Part shown: in pieces, positions 50,243 through 60,808 of the stretch
Layout of the letters: each line of letters opens with the position of its first letter
Position numbering within the stretch: position 1 is the first letter of the stretch
Made by a program: the position numbers and the translations under genes
Assembly (NCBI GenBank): GCA_020064725.1
Contig: JAGTWJ010000019.1
Span: 3,224,001-3,288,000 of the forward strand
DNA from: Drechslerella dactyloides
Taxonomy: Eukaryota; Ascomycota; Orbiliomycetes; Orbiliales; Orbiliaceae
Reading direction: 5' to 3'
DNA length: 64,000 nucleotides
The notes under the pieces: model-generated
Seen by the model: the letters and a program-made list of their open reading frames with translations, nothing else
The model's database searches: none
What the model was told of the DNA's origin: nothing

Positions 50243-50246
50243 AAAA
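50243..50246 (-). terminator. RNA polymerase III terminator of tRNA-His
   Basis: A TTTT run on the minus strand begins 14 nt beyond the tRNA 3' end, with a second, longer T-rich run (50204-50216) as back-up. Confidence 0.7.
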
Positions 50247-50259
50247 GAGAAGATGCGAA

Positions 50260-50353
50260 TGCCGGCACTCAGAATCGAACTGAGGTTACATCGGATTTGC
50301 TGAAATCTTGCGATTTCCACAACGATGTGTACTGACCACTATACTATGCCGGC
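50260..50353 (-). tRNA. tRNA-His (anticodon GTG) with 22-nt intron
   Basis: Reading the minus strand, the ends pair over seven bases (GCCGGCA with TGCCGGC) with A at the discriminator position (50260), which fits eukaryotic tRNA-His where the extra 5' G is added later by Thg1. The T arm is CTCAG-TTCGATT-CTGAG with perfect pairing. The anticodon stem CATCG/CGATG closes a loop with GTG at positions 34-36. The stem is interrupted one base 3' of the anticodon by a 22-nt insert (50316..50295), the canonical place for nuclear tRNA introns. The mature tRNA is 72 nt. The D arm contains the A-box sequence TAGTATAGTGG. Confidence 0.93.
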
Positions 50354-51339
50354 TTCCGATGAAGATCCACCGCCCCAAATGCCTCTATCAAGCTCTTTGC
50401 GACAACTCACGCGCAAGAGCACGTGCCCCACGTGCTTTGTGCGAGGCAAAGAAAATGCAACGACAGCAACACAGTGTACGTAGAGTTGACATTTCGATAG
50501 TCGGTAAGCCTGGCAGGCGACATTCATTTCTTCACATCCAGCAGCAGGTCTGTGAGGTGGGGCGGTGCGGGACCAGCTATTGGCGCGGTATTCTCAAGCG
50601 GGTGGGCGTGTGTGTCGTTTGAGTCGTGCCATGTTCTGGTAGCGTCGAGACTGCGTTTGAGCGCTAGATTGGTCTCTCAGAGTCATATATGCTATCTTGG
50701 CCAGTAGGTGTAGCTGCTTCGAAACGGTATTCGAGGCCAAGAAGTGCAGCGTTTGGGCTCATGTGGCCTCGTGAACCAGATACACTGGGATGCAGGCGGG
50801 CCGTGTCCGAAATATATTGTACCCAGTATAACAGAAGATCAGGAAGTTAGCATTTAGTCTGCAGCAACACCACATTGCATGAGTTCCGTAGTATCAACAA
50901 CCGGGATCTTGGATATGAGACGATTGAGATCTCACCAACAGAACGACTTCAATATAAACATAACCTAGGGTTGGTTGCGACCTGTAGGTAAGAGCGCCGA
51001 TAGTATGTTCCGTAGGGTTGCGATGAATGGTGATGGTGTGATGTTACCGCAGGCATCACCAACACCCATGTTCCCACTCAGAACAGATTCACGACTCCAC
51101 AAAAAAAAAAAAACCTGCATCACCATCGCCAACGTCTGCTCTAAGCCTTCCCCATACCCTCCGTTCATCCCCCAAAACACCTTCATCCACGTTACCCAAC
51201 TCGCTATTTAAAGCCCTAGCCCACGATGGAAAATTTCCCTCCCATCCGAGTTATCTCCCTGTCACCATCACCAACGCTAGCATCATCGTCGACACAGCCA
51301 TTGACATCGCACCCCCGGCCGTCGCAAAGAACCTACACG
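50354..51339. promoter_or_regulatory. Promoter and 5' UTR of the 307-aa gene; tRNA-His upstream flank
   Basis: No gene in 50354-51200. The last 200 bp show marks of an active fungal promoter: TATTTAAA at 51205-51212, then a C/T-rich leader of about 130 nt running to the start codon at 51340. A 13-nt A run lies at 51101-51113. Confidence 0.5.
51205..51212 (+). promoter_or_regulatory. TATA-like box TATTTAAA
   Basis: Lies 135 bp before the ATG at 51340. Transcription starting roughly 30-60 bp downstream would miss the ATG at 51226, so this element argues for 51340 as the true start. Confidence 0.5.
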
Positions 51340-52457
51340 ATGTCTGTCTTCCAGAGCACCGCTGAGATCTACCCGTACCGCTTCCTCGGGGCCGAGAGCA
51401 CCATCCCGCCTCTGCCGAGCGTCGACAACGTGGAGACGATGCGCGCACACGTCGCCACGAAGATGACGACCGGCAGCGTCGCTTTCCAGTTTTGGAAAGC
51501 GATGGGAGAGGGAGTCCTCAAGCTCCAGCTCAAGGCCTTCGAGGCGTACCATGCTGAGGACGCACTCGTCAAGCCGTGGAAGGTTCGTTGTCGTCCTGAT
51601 ATCCCATATGCCGTTTCTTTCACCGATGTGATGCATTTCATGTAGTGGATGGCGAATGCACGCTATCTTTGGTATCGGAATCAAAAGAAGCTGACGTAGC
51701 AGTCCACAGGTGATCACGGACACGGTCGTGTCGCAGAAGCAGTTGGCCATCCTGGCCAATCACTACGGCCTCCGCGAGCTGCTCCTCCCAGCACCCGCCG
51801 AGCGCCAGGCCTACATGAACACGGACAAGTTCACGGCCGAGCTGATGCTCATCTTCGTCTCGGGGTACGCTGCCACCACCGGCATCGACGCCCCCGTCAC
51901 CTGGGTTCGGGACTTGCTCAACCCGCTCATCGACGGCATCTTCGAGCTGTACCGTCGCAAGCAGTTGGAGCAGGGGATGCAGGGCCTGGCCCTCTCCCAG
52001 AATCAGGGTGGGCGTGCCGCTGCTGCCGCCACCGCAGCCGCTGAACCGCAGCCGCAGCCGCAACCACAACAGCAGCAACACCAGCAGCCCTCCGTCGCAC
52101 CGGAGGAGGAGGAGGAGGAGGAGCCGGTAAGCACCCAGCTACGATACACATCCTAGGCCATATCAAACAAGTCTGACCGTTGCATACACACAGGTCTACA
52201 AGCTCCCCAAAGACGCAAGGGCGGAAGGCACCACCCAGGAAGAGTGGCAGCAGCAGATGTCCGAGGGTGTCGCCAAGCTCTTCGACGTCGGCTTCGATAT
52301 CCACGAGTCGCAGATGGAGATCAAGGGGACCATCTACCACAACATCATCCTCTTCGTCGGCTCCATGGAGCCGGTCTCTATGGTCCGCAAGGATCGGGAC
52401 GCCGCGTACGAGGCTGCCTTGGACGCTGCCGCCGCCCAAATGGCAACTTGGTTCTGA
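51340..52457 (+). CDS. Unrecognised 307-aa protein with polyQ/polyE segment
   Basis: Model: join(51340..51582, 51710..52126, 52194..52457), with introns of 127 nt (GTTCGT donor) and 67 nt (GTAAGC donor), both phase 0. Third codon positions are strongly C/G-biased, and the upstream TATA box plus CT-rich leader suggest high expression. The N-terminal part (about 1-175) is helical, with a moderately hydrophobic stretch TAELMLIFVSGYAATTG that is too weak to call a membrane span. Residues about 181-220 are low complexity: Ala, then alternating Gln-Pro, Gln, and seven Glu. The C-terminal 87 residues form a compact-looking domain (KLFDVGFDIHESQMEIKG, then YHNIILFVGSMEPVS). I know no family that matches; it may be lineage-specific. 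An ATG at 51226 is in frame and would give 345 aa, but lies too close to the TATA box. It converges with the hemerythrin-domain gene. Confidence 0.75.
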
Positions 52458-52799
52458 GTGTGTTTCTTTTCTGCGAGCTGCGGGATAACATGTCTTGCTG
52501 ATTGTCTGCTGTTGTTTCCTTCTGGATATTACCTTTTCTTTCGAGCTAGTACTCTGGTATTGATACTTTCTTCCTTCCTTCTGTTTCACACGATCGCCTT
52601 TTTCTCGAGGATTATTCTACCGCATGTTCTAGTCACAAATCAAATGCAGCCAAATGCTGGAGACCGTTGCTTCCCCATCAAGGTGTAAAGCTTTATCGAT
52701 CGTACGAAACATATAGATCCGCGCCCGCTAAGAATAACCCAACGATAGTACCCAACCAGAGAACGCCATGAGCTACCGATAACCCGTATGAATCTTGCT
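52458..52799. other. Convergent intergenic region
   Basis: 342 bp between two convergent stop codons. It is T-rich on its left side, as expected for a fungal 3' UTR; no gene is present. Confidence 0.6.
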
Positions 52800-53657
52800 C
52801 TAGTTCTTCAGCTCTTCCGCCGTCGGCCCAAACGCCAACATCTTGCCGTAGAACAACCAGCCTAGGAACTCAAATCCCCCCCGCACGAGCGCCGGCATGG
52901 GTGGCCACACCGCCTTCTCATTCTTACTCCAATGCCGCAGCTGGAAGGAGCCCGACCACACCATCCCGGCTTCCTTCATCTCGGCGTTCACCGCCTTTTC
53001 GATCTGTTTCTCGAACTCGTGGTAGACGCTAGCCGGCGCGCGACGGCCGTACAGACAGGCTAGCGTCTCCTCCTTCTGCAGATGCGGGATCAGCAGCTCG
53101 ACGAGCCGCCCGACTGTGGTGGAGATCTCCTCGCCGGGCCATGCTGGGGCCGTGGCAGACTTGCGGGCGTCGACGTGTGCCTGTGCGGTTTTCAAAAGGT
53201 CGTAGCCGCTGAGCATGAGGCGTTCGATCTCCTCGTGCTCGTGGCTGGATTCTTCAAAGTCGACATAGGGCTTCATTATGGGGAACCAGAGATCCTCTTC
53301 GTGGCCGTGATGGCTGTGCAGGATGTCGAGAGACATTTTAGCGTAGGCGACGAAGGCGGCGCGCCTGGCGGGCTCGACTGTGCGGGCGTGGCGGGCGACG
53401 CAGCGTAGGCTGCGGCGGAGGAGCCCGTGGATCATGAAGAGACCCATTGTAGAAGCAACTAGTTGTAGGGAAACGTGTGAGAATTTACATGCGATAGATT
53501 GCGCCATTAGGGATTGTGACATGGACTCACCAACGGGGTCTTTCATGTTAACTGTTGCGGGCGAGATGTTATACTTGTCGATGTCGAGGGGCTCGACCGG
53601 GTCCGGGAACTTTTCGGCATTGCGGTCGGTGTATGTGTGTTCCGTTTGCGTCGCCAT
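52800..53657 (-). CDS. Hemerythrin-like (HHE cation-binding) domain protein
   Basis: Model: complement(join(52800..53458, 53531..53657)), 261 aa, with a 72-nt intron (GTGAGT...CTAG). The four-helix pattern of hemerythrin-like domains is visible: His53 (MIHG), the cluster His90-Ser-His-His-Gly-His-Glu-Glu-Asp (90-98), His115/His117 with Glu118-119, and His168 followed by KEE (171-173). These residues would bind a di-iron or other metal centre. Fungal members are mostly uncharacterised; metal, oxygen or nitric-oxide related roles are possible. The protein looks soluble. An in-frame ATG at 53759 would add 34 residues with a hydrophobic stretch (ITYVFLPLIFVHYAI), which could act as a signal anchor; I prefer the ATG at 53657 because MATQTEHTYTDRN fits a normal cytosolic start. 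Converges with the 307-aa gene. Confidence 0.85.
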   Translation of the reverse strand: MATQTEHTYTDRNAEKFPDPVEPLDIDKYNISPATVNMKDPVGESMSQSLMAQSIACKFSHVSLQLVASTMGLFMIHGLLRRSLRCVARHARTVEPARRAAFVAYAKMSLDILHSHHGHEEDLWFPIMKPYVDFEESSHEHEEIERLMLSGYDLLKTAQAHVDARKSATAPAWPGEEISTTVGRLVELLIPHLQKEETLACLYGRRAPASVYHEFEKQIEKAVNAEMKEAGMVWSGSFQLRHWSKNEKAVWPPMPALVRGGFEFLGWLFYGKMLAFGPTAEELKN

Positions 53658-54762
53658 TGTTCTATGATACGATTCGATCGCGTAGTGGACGAAGATGAGA
53701 GGAAGGAAGACGTAGGTAATGATACAATATGTACTTAGGTATGTATGTGTAATTGACAACTGAACTGCCGTTGAAGCAGTGCTGACATGCGAGGGAGAAG
53801 TCCCGTCTTATGTACTTTCACAAGAACAGGACACATCCATGCAATCCAATTAATTCGTGAGCCTCAGCTGGAGGCTCTCTCCCACGTGTGAGATGATGGA
53901 TGGATGGAAGCTTAGCCATGTCAGATTTTAGGACTCTCCTTGACCGTTTTGTCTTTCTTGTCAGGGCAGAAGCAGGACGTGCTGGAGGAGTTCGCGGATC
54001 ATGGCGCCAATTGCGGTCTGCCAGCCGGCCGGCGACGCATGCAAGGTATGCAGAACAGGATCTCTATTACAGATTGTGCTGCATGGTGCATCTGTTCGTA
54101 CGGACGGGCGAGCGATCGTACGACTTCGCCGTTTAAACCATCTGTCCGTCTGTCTTTCTGCAACGTCCGAGCGTTTGCGGGAGCCTGATGCGGGGGCTGT
54201 GCGGCGACGGCTCCCTCTCAATCATGCAGCCCTATGCTATCACGGCTCTGATTGCGGCGGTGGTGGTGGTGGCCGTGGTGGTGGACTCTTCAGCGGTCAG
54301 GGATGTTGCATCCGCTTCGAGGCAAGGGATCCGTGGAGCGGTGCTAGCCAGCCTTGGCCTTGGCGGGCTGGAGCGACTGCCAGGTCGGGTTGCAAGACGC
54401 GACGGAGCCGCCACGACGATATCTTTAAATACACATACTAAGTGAGTATATGCAAATTCCGGAGCTCGAAAGAGTGGGATGATATAATCATGTGCAATGC
54501 CATCAGATATCAGCCACGGCTGGGCGTCCGCCGAGGAGTGGGAATAGAATGGTGGTCAAGTCGGCCTGTAAGCAGGGTGTCTGGAGCGTACGTGAGCCGT
54601 GGTTCACATTGGAGATCTGATGGACGAAGTTCCTTACCGGAGTCGACAGCGGGTCCGGGAGACGCCAGCGGCGGTCACCATCCGCTTGAATGCGTCGATG
54701 CAGTGCGAATGAATGCATCACGGGATGTCGACCGGAGGGGGAGACCAGGTGGGAGCGGCAAA

Positions 54763-54810
54763 GTGTTGACGTGTTGAAGTGTTGAAGTGTTGAAGTGTTG
54801 AAGTGTTGGG
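54763..54810. repeat. Six tandem copies of GTGTTGAA-type octamer
   Basis: Six contiguous 8-nt units: four exact GTGTTGAA copies flanked by one GTGTTGAC and one GTGTTGGG variant. The unit length is not a multiple of three, so it is unlikely to be coding. Confidence 0.95.
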
Positions 54811-57800
54811 CGCTAAACCGCAAGAGGAAATGTATCCTGAACACCTGACTTTCGTGTCGCGATGGCATTTTCGCCGGGCGAGCGCGCCGGCCAGCTGCTT
54901 CGTCCGCCGGCGCCGCTTGCAGCTGTGTTCCCCGCCAATTGCGCCCCTGGCCGCCCGTTTGTCCGCCTGTCACCCGCCGTGCTTGCGTCTCACAATGTTC
55001 CCCATTCTGCACAAAGCGCCCCCGCCCGGCCGTTGCTCCCTCCCGCCCGGCACGCAGTCGCCTGCATTCGCCAGCGTCCGCTGTCGCCTGGACCGGCTGC
55101 TGGGTCCGCCGGCCGGCTAGGGCGAATGCACAGCTGCTTTCTGCGCGCTCGATTAACCTTATTTTGATGTCGGCCGCTGGCTCGCCGCGTGGAGTTTGGT
55201 GACGACAACACTCTCTTCGTGGTATTTTGCCGCCCGCCGGGTTTTATATGTCATCTCGCGCCTTTGGCCGCCCGCCGCCGCCCTTGAGGCTCTACGGTCG
55301 CATTTGGGCTCTCCCGACGTCCGGCGTCGCTGGCAGCCGCTGCTGGAGCCGCAGAACCCGCTACGAAGAAATATGCGCATCGAAGAGCCGCTCGCAGCTT
55401 TATTTTTCCATCGCGGAGGGGAAGAAGGCTTCGGGTGATGGGTTTTCCATGTGGTACAAGGTCCGCGTGCCTTGGACTGGGGCATCGCGACGTCTCCCGT
55501 CGCTTGATTCGCAGCTATCGCGAAATCCCGCCTGGACAGCCGAAGCTCATCGCCCTCGGTTCTTCCCTGTCTCGCCACCACAAAAGCCACCACTCGAACA
55601 AAATGGAACCGACTGGACCCTCCTGCGATCGTATCCATCGATAACACGCATCTCTCGCCGGCTGACAGCGTGCGCATGCCCGGGAACGCTCTCGCTTCAG
55701 GGCCCTGAGCGACCAACCGACCGGTCCACGGGTTCGCCTCCCCGGGCCCAGGTCGCCTCCGAGCGCCCCGGGTTTCTTTCTGACGACCTGGCTACAACCA
55801 CCCATCCCATGATACATTGATTTGCATACTAGTCACCAGCAGGGCCACCCACTCACTCCAACCGGCTATCATCGACAGGAATTCCAAAACGTAGGGCAAT
55901 CAAACCGACACGATTGCACGACTGGGACATTAAATCACCGGTCCTGGCAAAGGCACAAGCAGAGCCCAGCCGTGCCAGCAGGCGCATGATCATGTTCCGT
56001 CCGTCGGTCTGTTCGTCCGTCCTCTCGTCTCTAGCCCACTCCTACTAGCGCCGTGCCAGCATCCAGTCCGTCTCGAGAGAAAGCAAAAGAAAAAAAAAAT
56101 ATGACCTGGCGATCCAACCTCGATTCGAAAAATAGACTCCAGGAGGCACGGTGGGCTGACTGTCTGGCCTACTTGCTGCATATACGAGTGCTTGAGGTCT
56201 CGAATTCTCCCAAACGGGACGTCTCTTGCACTTTGATATCCATGCACAGAGCAATCGACGCGAGGCCTTCCAACAGGACAGACAGGTAGAAGTACAGAAC
56301 GCAAGAATGTAAATCGAACAACCCCGTCCCTCCTCCCCATCCGCCCGTCTTCCACCAGTCAATCAGTCAGCTAGCCTAGCACAGGCTATCTGCCAACATT
56401 GAAAACGCAACGAACTACCTGCATGCATGCGTCGATGAGACATTTAACAGTCTATTTCAATCGACCGGTCAGTCCATCTGGGATAGCTAAAGATACATCC
56501 AACTACCTGTGGCATGCCCCCGGTTTAATCACTTCCTCTTGCATTGATACGAATGGACTTACATACATGCATCCGGGCTTGCGCTGCTGGCACAGCAAAA
56601 AACAGGAAAGCCGACGTTGCACAGAGTGGAAAACCGACATGGGGAAATACATGGGACATGGGACATGAAGAGCCCCGTCCGTTCATATCATATCTGCTGC
56701 ATATGATTATGTTGATACATACCGCGAGTTGATTGCATATTTCCTTTATTGAGAGAGCCATAACAACATCTCGCATATATGCATGCCGATATTCACAGAC
56801 AGACAGGAAATTTGAAAAACTCAAAAAGAAAAAGAATGGAGTCTCTCTGCTATGCATGGGCTCAGCTCGGTACACACATACAATTACATTTCAGAGATTG
56901 TAATGAACGCCATGCACACACGCACGCACAACTTCCACTTCATGAGTGCGGGGTGTCCAGCCATTGCAAGTGCGAACTGTTCATGAAACTTAAACTACGC
57001 TAACCAGCTGGGCGGGACGGCTGGTCCTTCTCGCTCACTCTCACTTCAGTGTCTGTGTGCCTGTTTCTATTTGAAAACCGCCATCTCAACGTGATCGCAA
57101 AGGCCAATAGCATTGCTGCGATCCCCTATTACCACTGTGCACTTTTAAAATCCCAAGGCTTCGTTTCCGGCAAGGTCCGCTTATAAAACCTTGTCTTCGA
57201 GCCCGAGACTATGCTAAGGGCTCAATCGTGCGAACGCGACCGCACATCCATAACTTTGGATGGTTCGAGTTAATATCATCCTTCCCGTCCGTCTCAACTG
57301 AACCGCGAAGCTAAACTGATGAGCAAACATCCAGCACGGGCCAGCCACAATTGATACCACCAATCTGGTTTTAATATCTCTGCGAAAGTGTGGAAGTGGA
57401 CTTAAGATGTCTCTGAGCGAGTGCTCGAGTGGATCGATCTCGATTGCTTCGCCGGAGGAAAAAGAAAACGAAACCGCCTCATGCATGTTCTCACTGTCTT
57501 GCCTGTCTGCCGTCCGCTGCTCGAGCGCAGACACCCCAGGCCATGGTCAGCCAGACAGACGCCGACTTTTGCGAGCGGCGGAACCGGGAACAGCCAATGT
57601 GATTCGCCGCCGCCCCTAACCGCATCCAGGCGGCACGATATCTTGTTTTCCGTCAGCTAGCCTCGCGCCCCCCGAACGTTAATGTCAGTTTCATTTTTTT
57701 TTTTTTACTTTCTCTTGCAGACATGTCATATTTTGTTCCATGCATATGTAATGTATGCTGCACGGCGCAGCTGCCAGACACTCTGTCAGTGCCGGCCGTC

Positions 57801-57869
57801 CATCCCTTCCAATATTACCGAACCGCTCCTTAAATCTGATATCACATTTTCAAAACTGACGTTTCCACA

Positions 57870-57883
57870 CCCCCCCCCCCCCC
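57870..57883. repeat. Poly(C) tract of 14 nt
   Basis: Uninterrupted C run (G run on the other strand) in intergenic sequence. Confidence 0.9.
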
Positions 57884-60808
57884 ATGACTTCCCCTCCCCT
57901 TCTCCGCCTCGACAAACACACACACGGCAGACGGCATCAAATTAAGTAATAAACACACCCAGGAGAGGGACAACTTCCACGTTGAGAAAAATATGATACA
58001 CGCAATCGATTGGCTGACCCCCTCTGCAAAGTTTGTTCGATCGTGATTGACTGAAATGCACTCATGCGGTGGCCCTCAAGATCGAGACAATCAGAGTGCT
58101 AGTAGCGAGGAGACGATATGTCTGCACGCACGGTATGTACTCGAGCGGATGGGGATACGCCCTTGTCTGGATAGACCCCTAGAAGCAACCCCCCTGACCT
58201 CGAGACAATCTACATCTGGACTTTTTATCGCTCGTTTTAAATCGAATGTCTGTAGAGATTAACAAAAATGTGACTGGCGGAAGCAAGCTAGCTTATAAGC
58301 AGCTCCACTATCCGAATACCGTAGAACTCTAACAACAACGTTAAGTTCGTGAACAAGCGTTAGCGCTAGATCAAAAATTTCTCCCTCTCATCTTCTTCAT
58401 GTAATGCGAGCAGGGGACGCAAGGGAGGGAATGATATCTGGGGAGGCAAAGCCGAATTCGAAGGAGGGGCACCATGAATGAAAAATGCATGCGGGTTCAA
58501 GGATGTTCTAGACGTCCGGCCGAGTCGACAGGGCGGCTGCATGCCCCCCGCCCAAAATGGACCATGCCTCGTTACGATCTGCATAATAAATCCGAGAATG
58601 CGAGAATGCAAAACCCCAAATTAACGCATCGAATCCATCGAATGGTACATGCACACATACATACATCGATCCTCCACGACGTGATATATCAGAGGCCTAT
58701 ATAGCCCCCCAATATACAGTGAATATCGTATCGCAATATGCCCTCGGGCGATATATATATCTCTATCGAGAAGTTTTCCGAACGAAAGAATCGAAAAAGC
58801 GGGTGACGGCAAGACATGATATGACACGATTCTGCAAGACCGTGCATGCAACGTAACGTGCGTACGTGCGTACGAGGACCGCGGCTGTGCTGGTCCGGTG
58901 TCCACCGCGAGGCTTATCAAGAAATTAACTGACAGGCATTCAGACATGCAAGACGTCTGTACATTTTGATACTTCCTCCTGCATCTTGTCAGAAAAGGGC
59001 GTTCAATTGACTGGAAACCGACTAGCTTTGCAGTTGGCTGTTGAATTTCTTCGAACGAGGCTAGCGCTTGCTGCCATATGCATCTCGATTCGCTCGATTC
59101 GTCTGGCCGGCCGGGCAGCCAGCCAGCCCGCCAGCCGCTCCGGCCGGCGAACATCAATTTGCAATATCGAGCGATCAATGCCCTCCATCAATTGCGGTTG
59201 CGAGACTCCCAAGGGAGAGATTTGATGTTTGGGCTCAATTAACCGATTGATTCGATTCAATTCCTGCGATGCTTCTCGGAAAGCAGCTAGCTGACATCAA
59301 GCTTAGCTCAAGGGACTGAAATATCCGCAAGTCGACTAAGTGCATGTACCCTCGGCTCGAATAGACTTATGTAAGGTCGCACATCGAGGACTCACGAAAA
59401 CGGAGAGCTGATTGACCGGCTAGCTGGGGAGGCAGGGAGGCAAGGAATGAGCTGGTGGGGGCAGATGGACATTAGTATACTCTGCTAGCTAGTCCAGAGG
59501 GGGCCAAGGCGGCATTTAGCATCCAAGGACACTATATTATTGTCAACCAGACGGGCATTGGTACCAGTAAATTGTGTTCGACGGTCGTCTGGTACAGACA
59601 TACCGACATCGCATGTCTCGCCCTTGCGTGTAGCTAGCTCGGTAACAGTTACCGAACCACCTTTTCCCACCCCTCCTCTCCTGTGCATCTGAAGCATGCA
59701 ACAGACCACTAGACAGACGCAAGTAACATTTGCATGAATTGATCAACAGGTTTCGTTCCGTCAAACCGCCTAGTTGCTCAGCTAAACGGCGTACTCTGTT
59801 CATCTATACCCGTCTGCGATTCGATGCATTTTACGAATTCGAAGAATTGCTGCCCTTAAACTGTCTAAGTTTACGAATTTCGCCGCTAAGGCTAGCCCTG
59901 AGAAACCCATCTCGATCAAATCGAAGTAATCTCGAGCGAGGAGGCAACCGCCAGACGGGCTGGCCACCTCACATCGCATTCCACGGCATGCCATCCCTCT
60001 GACGCGAAATGCTGCAAGTTGCAAAAAGTTCAATTGCAAGTTGCAGTTGCTCCCACATGACTTCGCCGCCCATCAGGGCGGTTTTCAGCCCAATCGAGCG
60101 AAAAGTGATCGAGGCTGCAGAAACAGCATCGGATAGAGTTTTCCTTTCCCACTCGGGCTCCAGCGAGCTGATATATCAAAATCCGTTCATAGGTACAATG
60201 CATCTGCGCGTGGTATCATAGTTATCACATCACAAACAGGATTCGATACATGTTCATGTGCAGCTAACGTAACCGTACCGCGTGGCGACGCTGCGGTAAA
60301 TAAAATTATATTGTGTTTGCACGTTCCAAGTACAGACAGATTGATACATGCAACAAGGGTATAGTATACTATAGTATAGTATGTTCTCTCTCTTTCTCTC
60401 TCTTTCAATCACTCTCTCTCCTCTTCTCGCTTTTGTGCAGAAAACGCAGATTGTATGTGATACAAAAATTGCGAGAATTAGCAGAGCGCCAGAATGGGTC
60501 AAAGAGGTCAGGGCAAGGACTAGCAAGGGACTCGCTAATATGCAGGATTCACGTCGATGGCAGTAGAAAAAACAAAACAGCAGATAGGTACCCTAAGCTT
60601 GGAGGAATGAAGAAAAAAGAAAGAAGAGCAGAACTCAAAAGAACCTTCATGATGTCGAAAATGAATCCGAGAGGGAAAATAATATCGAAAAAAAAGAAAG
60701 AAAAAAAGGGAAAATTCTGAATGGATCTGAACAGTGTAAACTGTAAAATCGAGAACAAGAAAGAAGAAAGAAGAAAAAAATGGCGAGAAGATTACAGTAA
60801 AATGACAA

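Larger units (their letters stand above)
53658..60808. other. Intergenic region, about 7.2 kb, no convincing gene
   Basis: Apart from short repeats no structure was found: GGT/GTG-rich tract (54256-54285), the 8-nt array at 54763-54810, homopolymers T13 (57694-57706) and C14 (57870-57883), and a TATAGTA/CTCT stretch (60355-60425). The part at 54850-55820 is GC-rich and open on both strands without recognisable motifs. 60600-60808 is A-rich and is the downstream flank of the AT-hook gene. Confidence 0.55.

Noticed and set aside
55159..55820. Frames of 185-197 codons on both strands
   Set aside because: Mirrored open frames in GC-rich DNA; Arg/Pro/Ser-rich composition without motifs.
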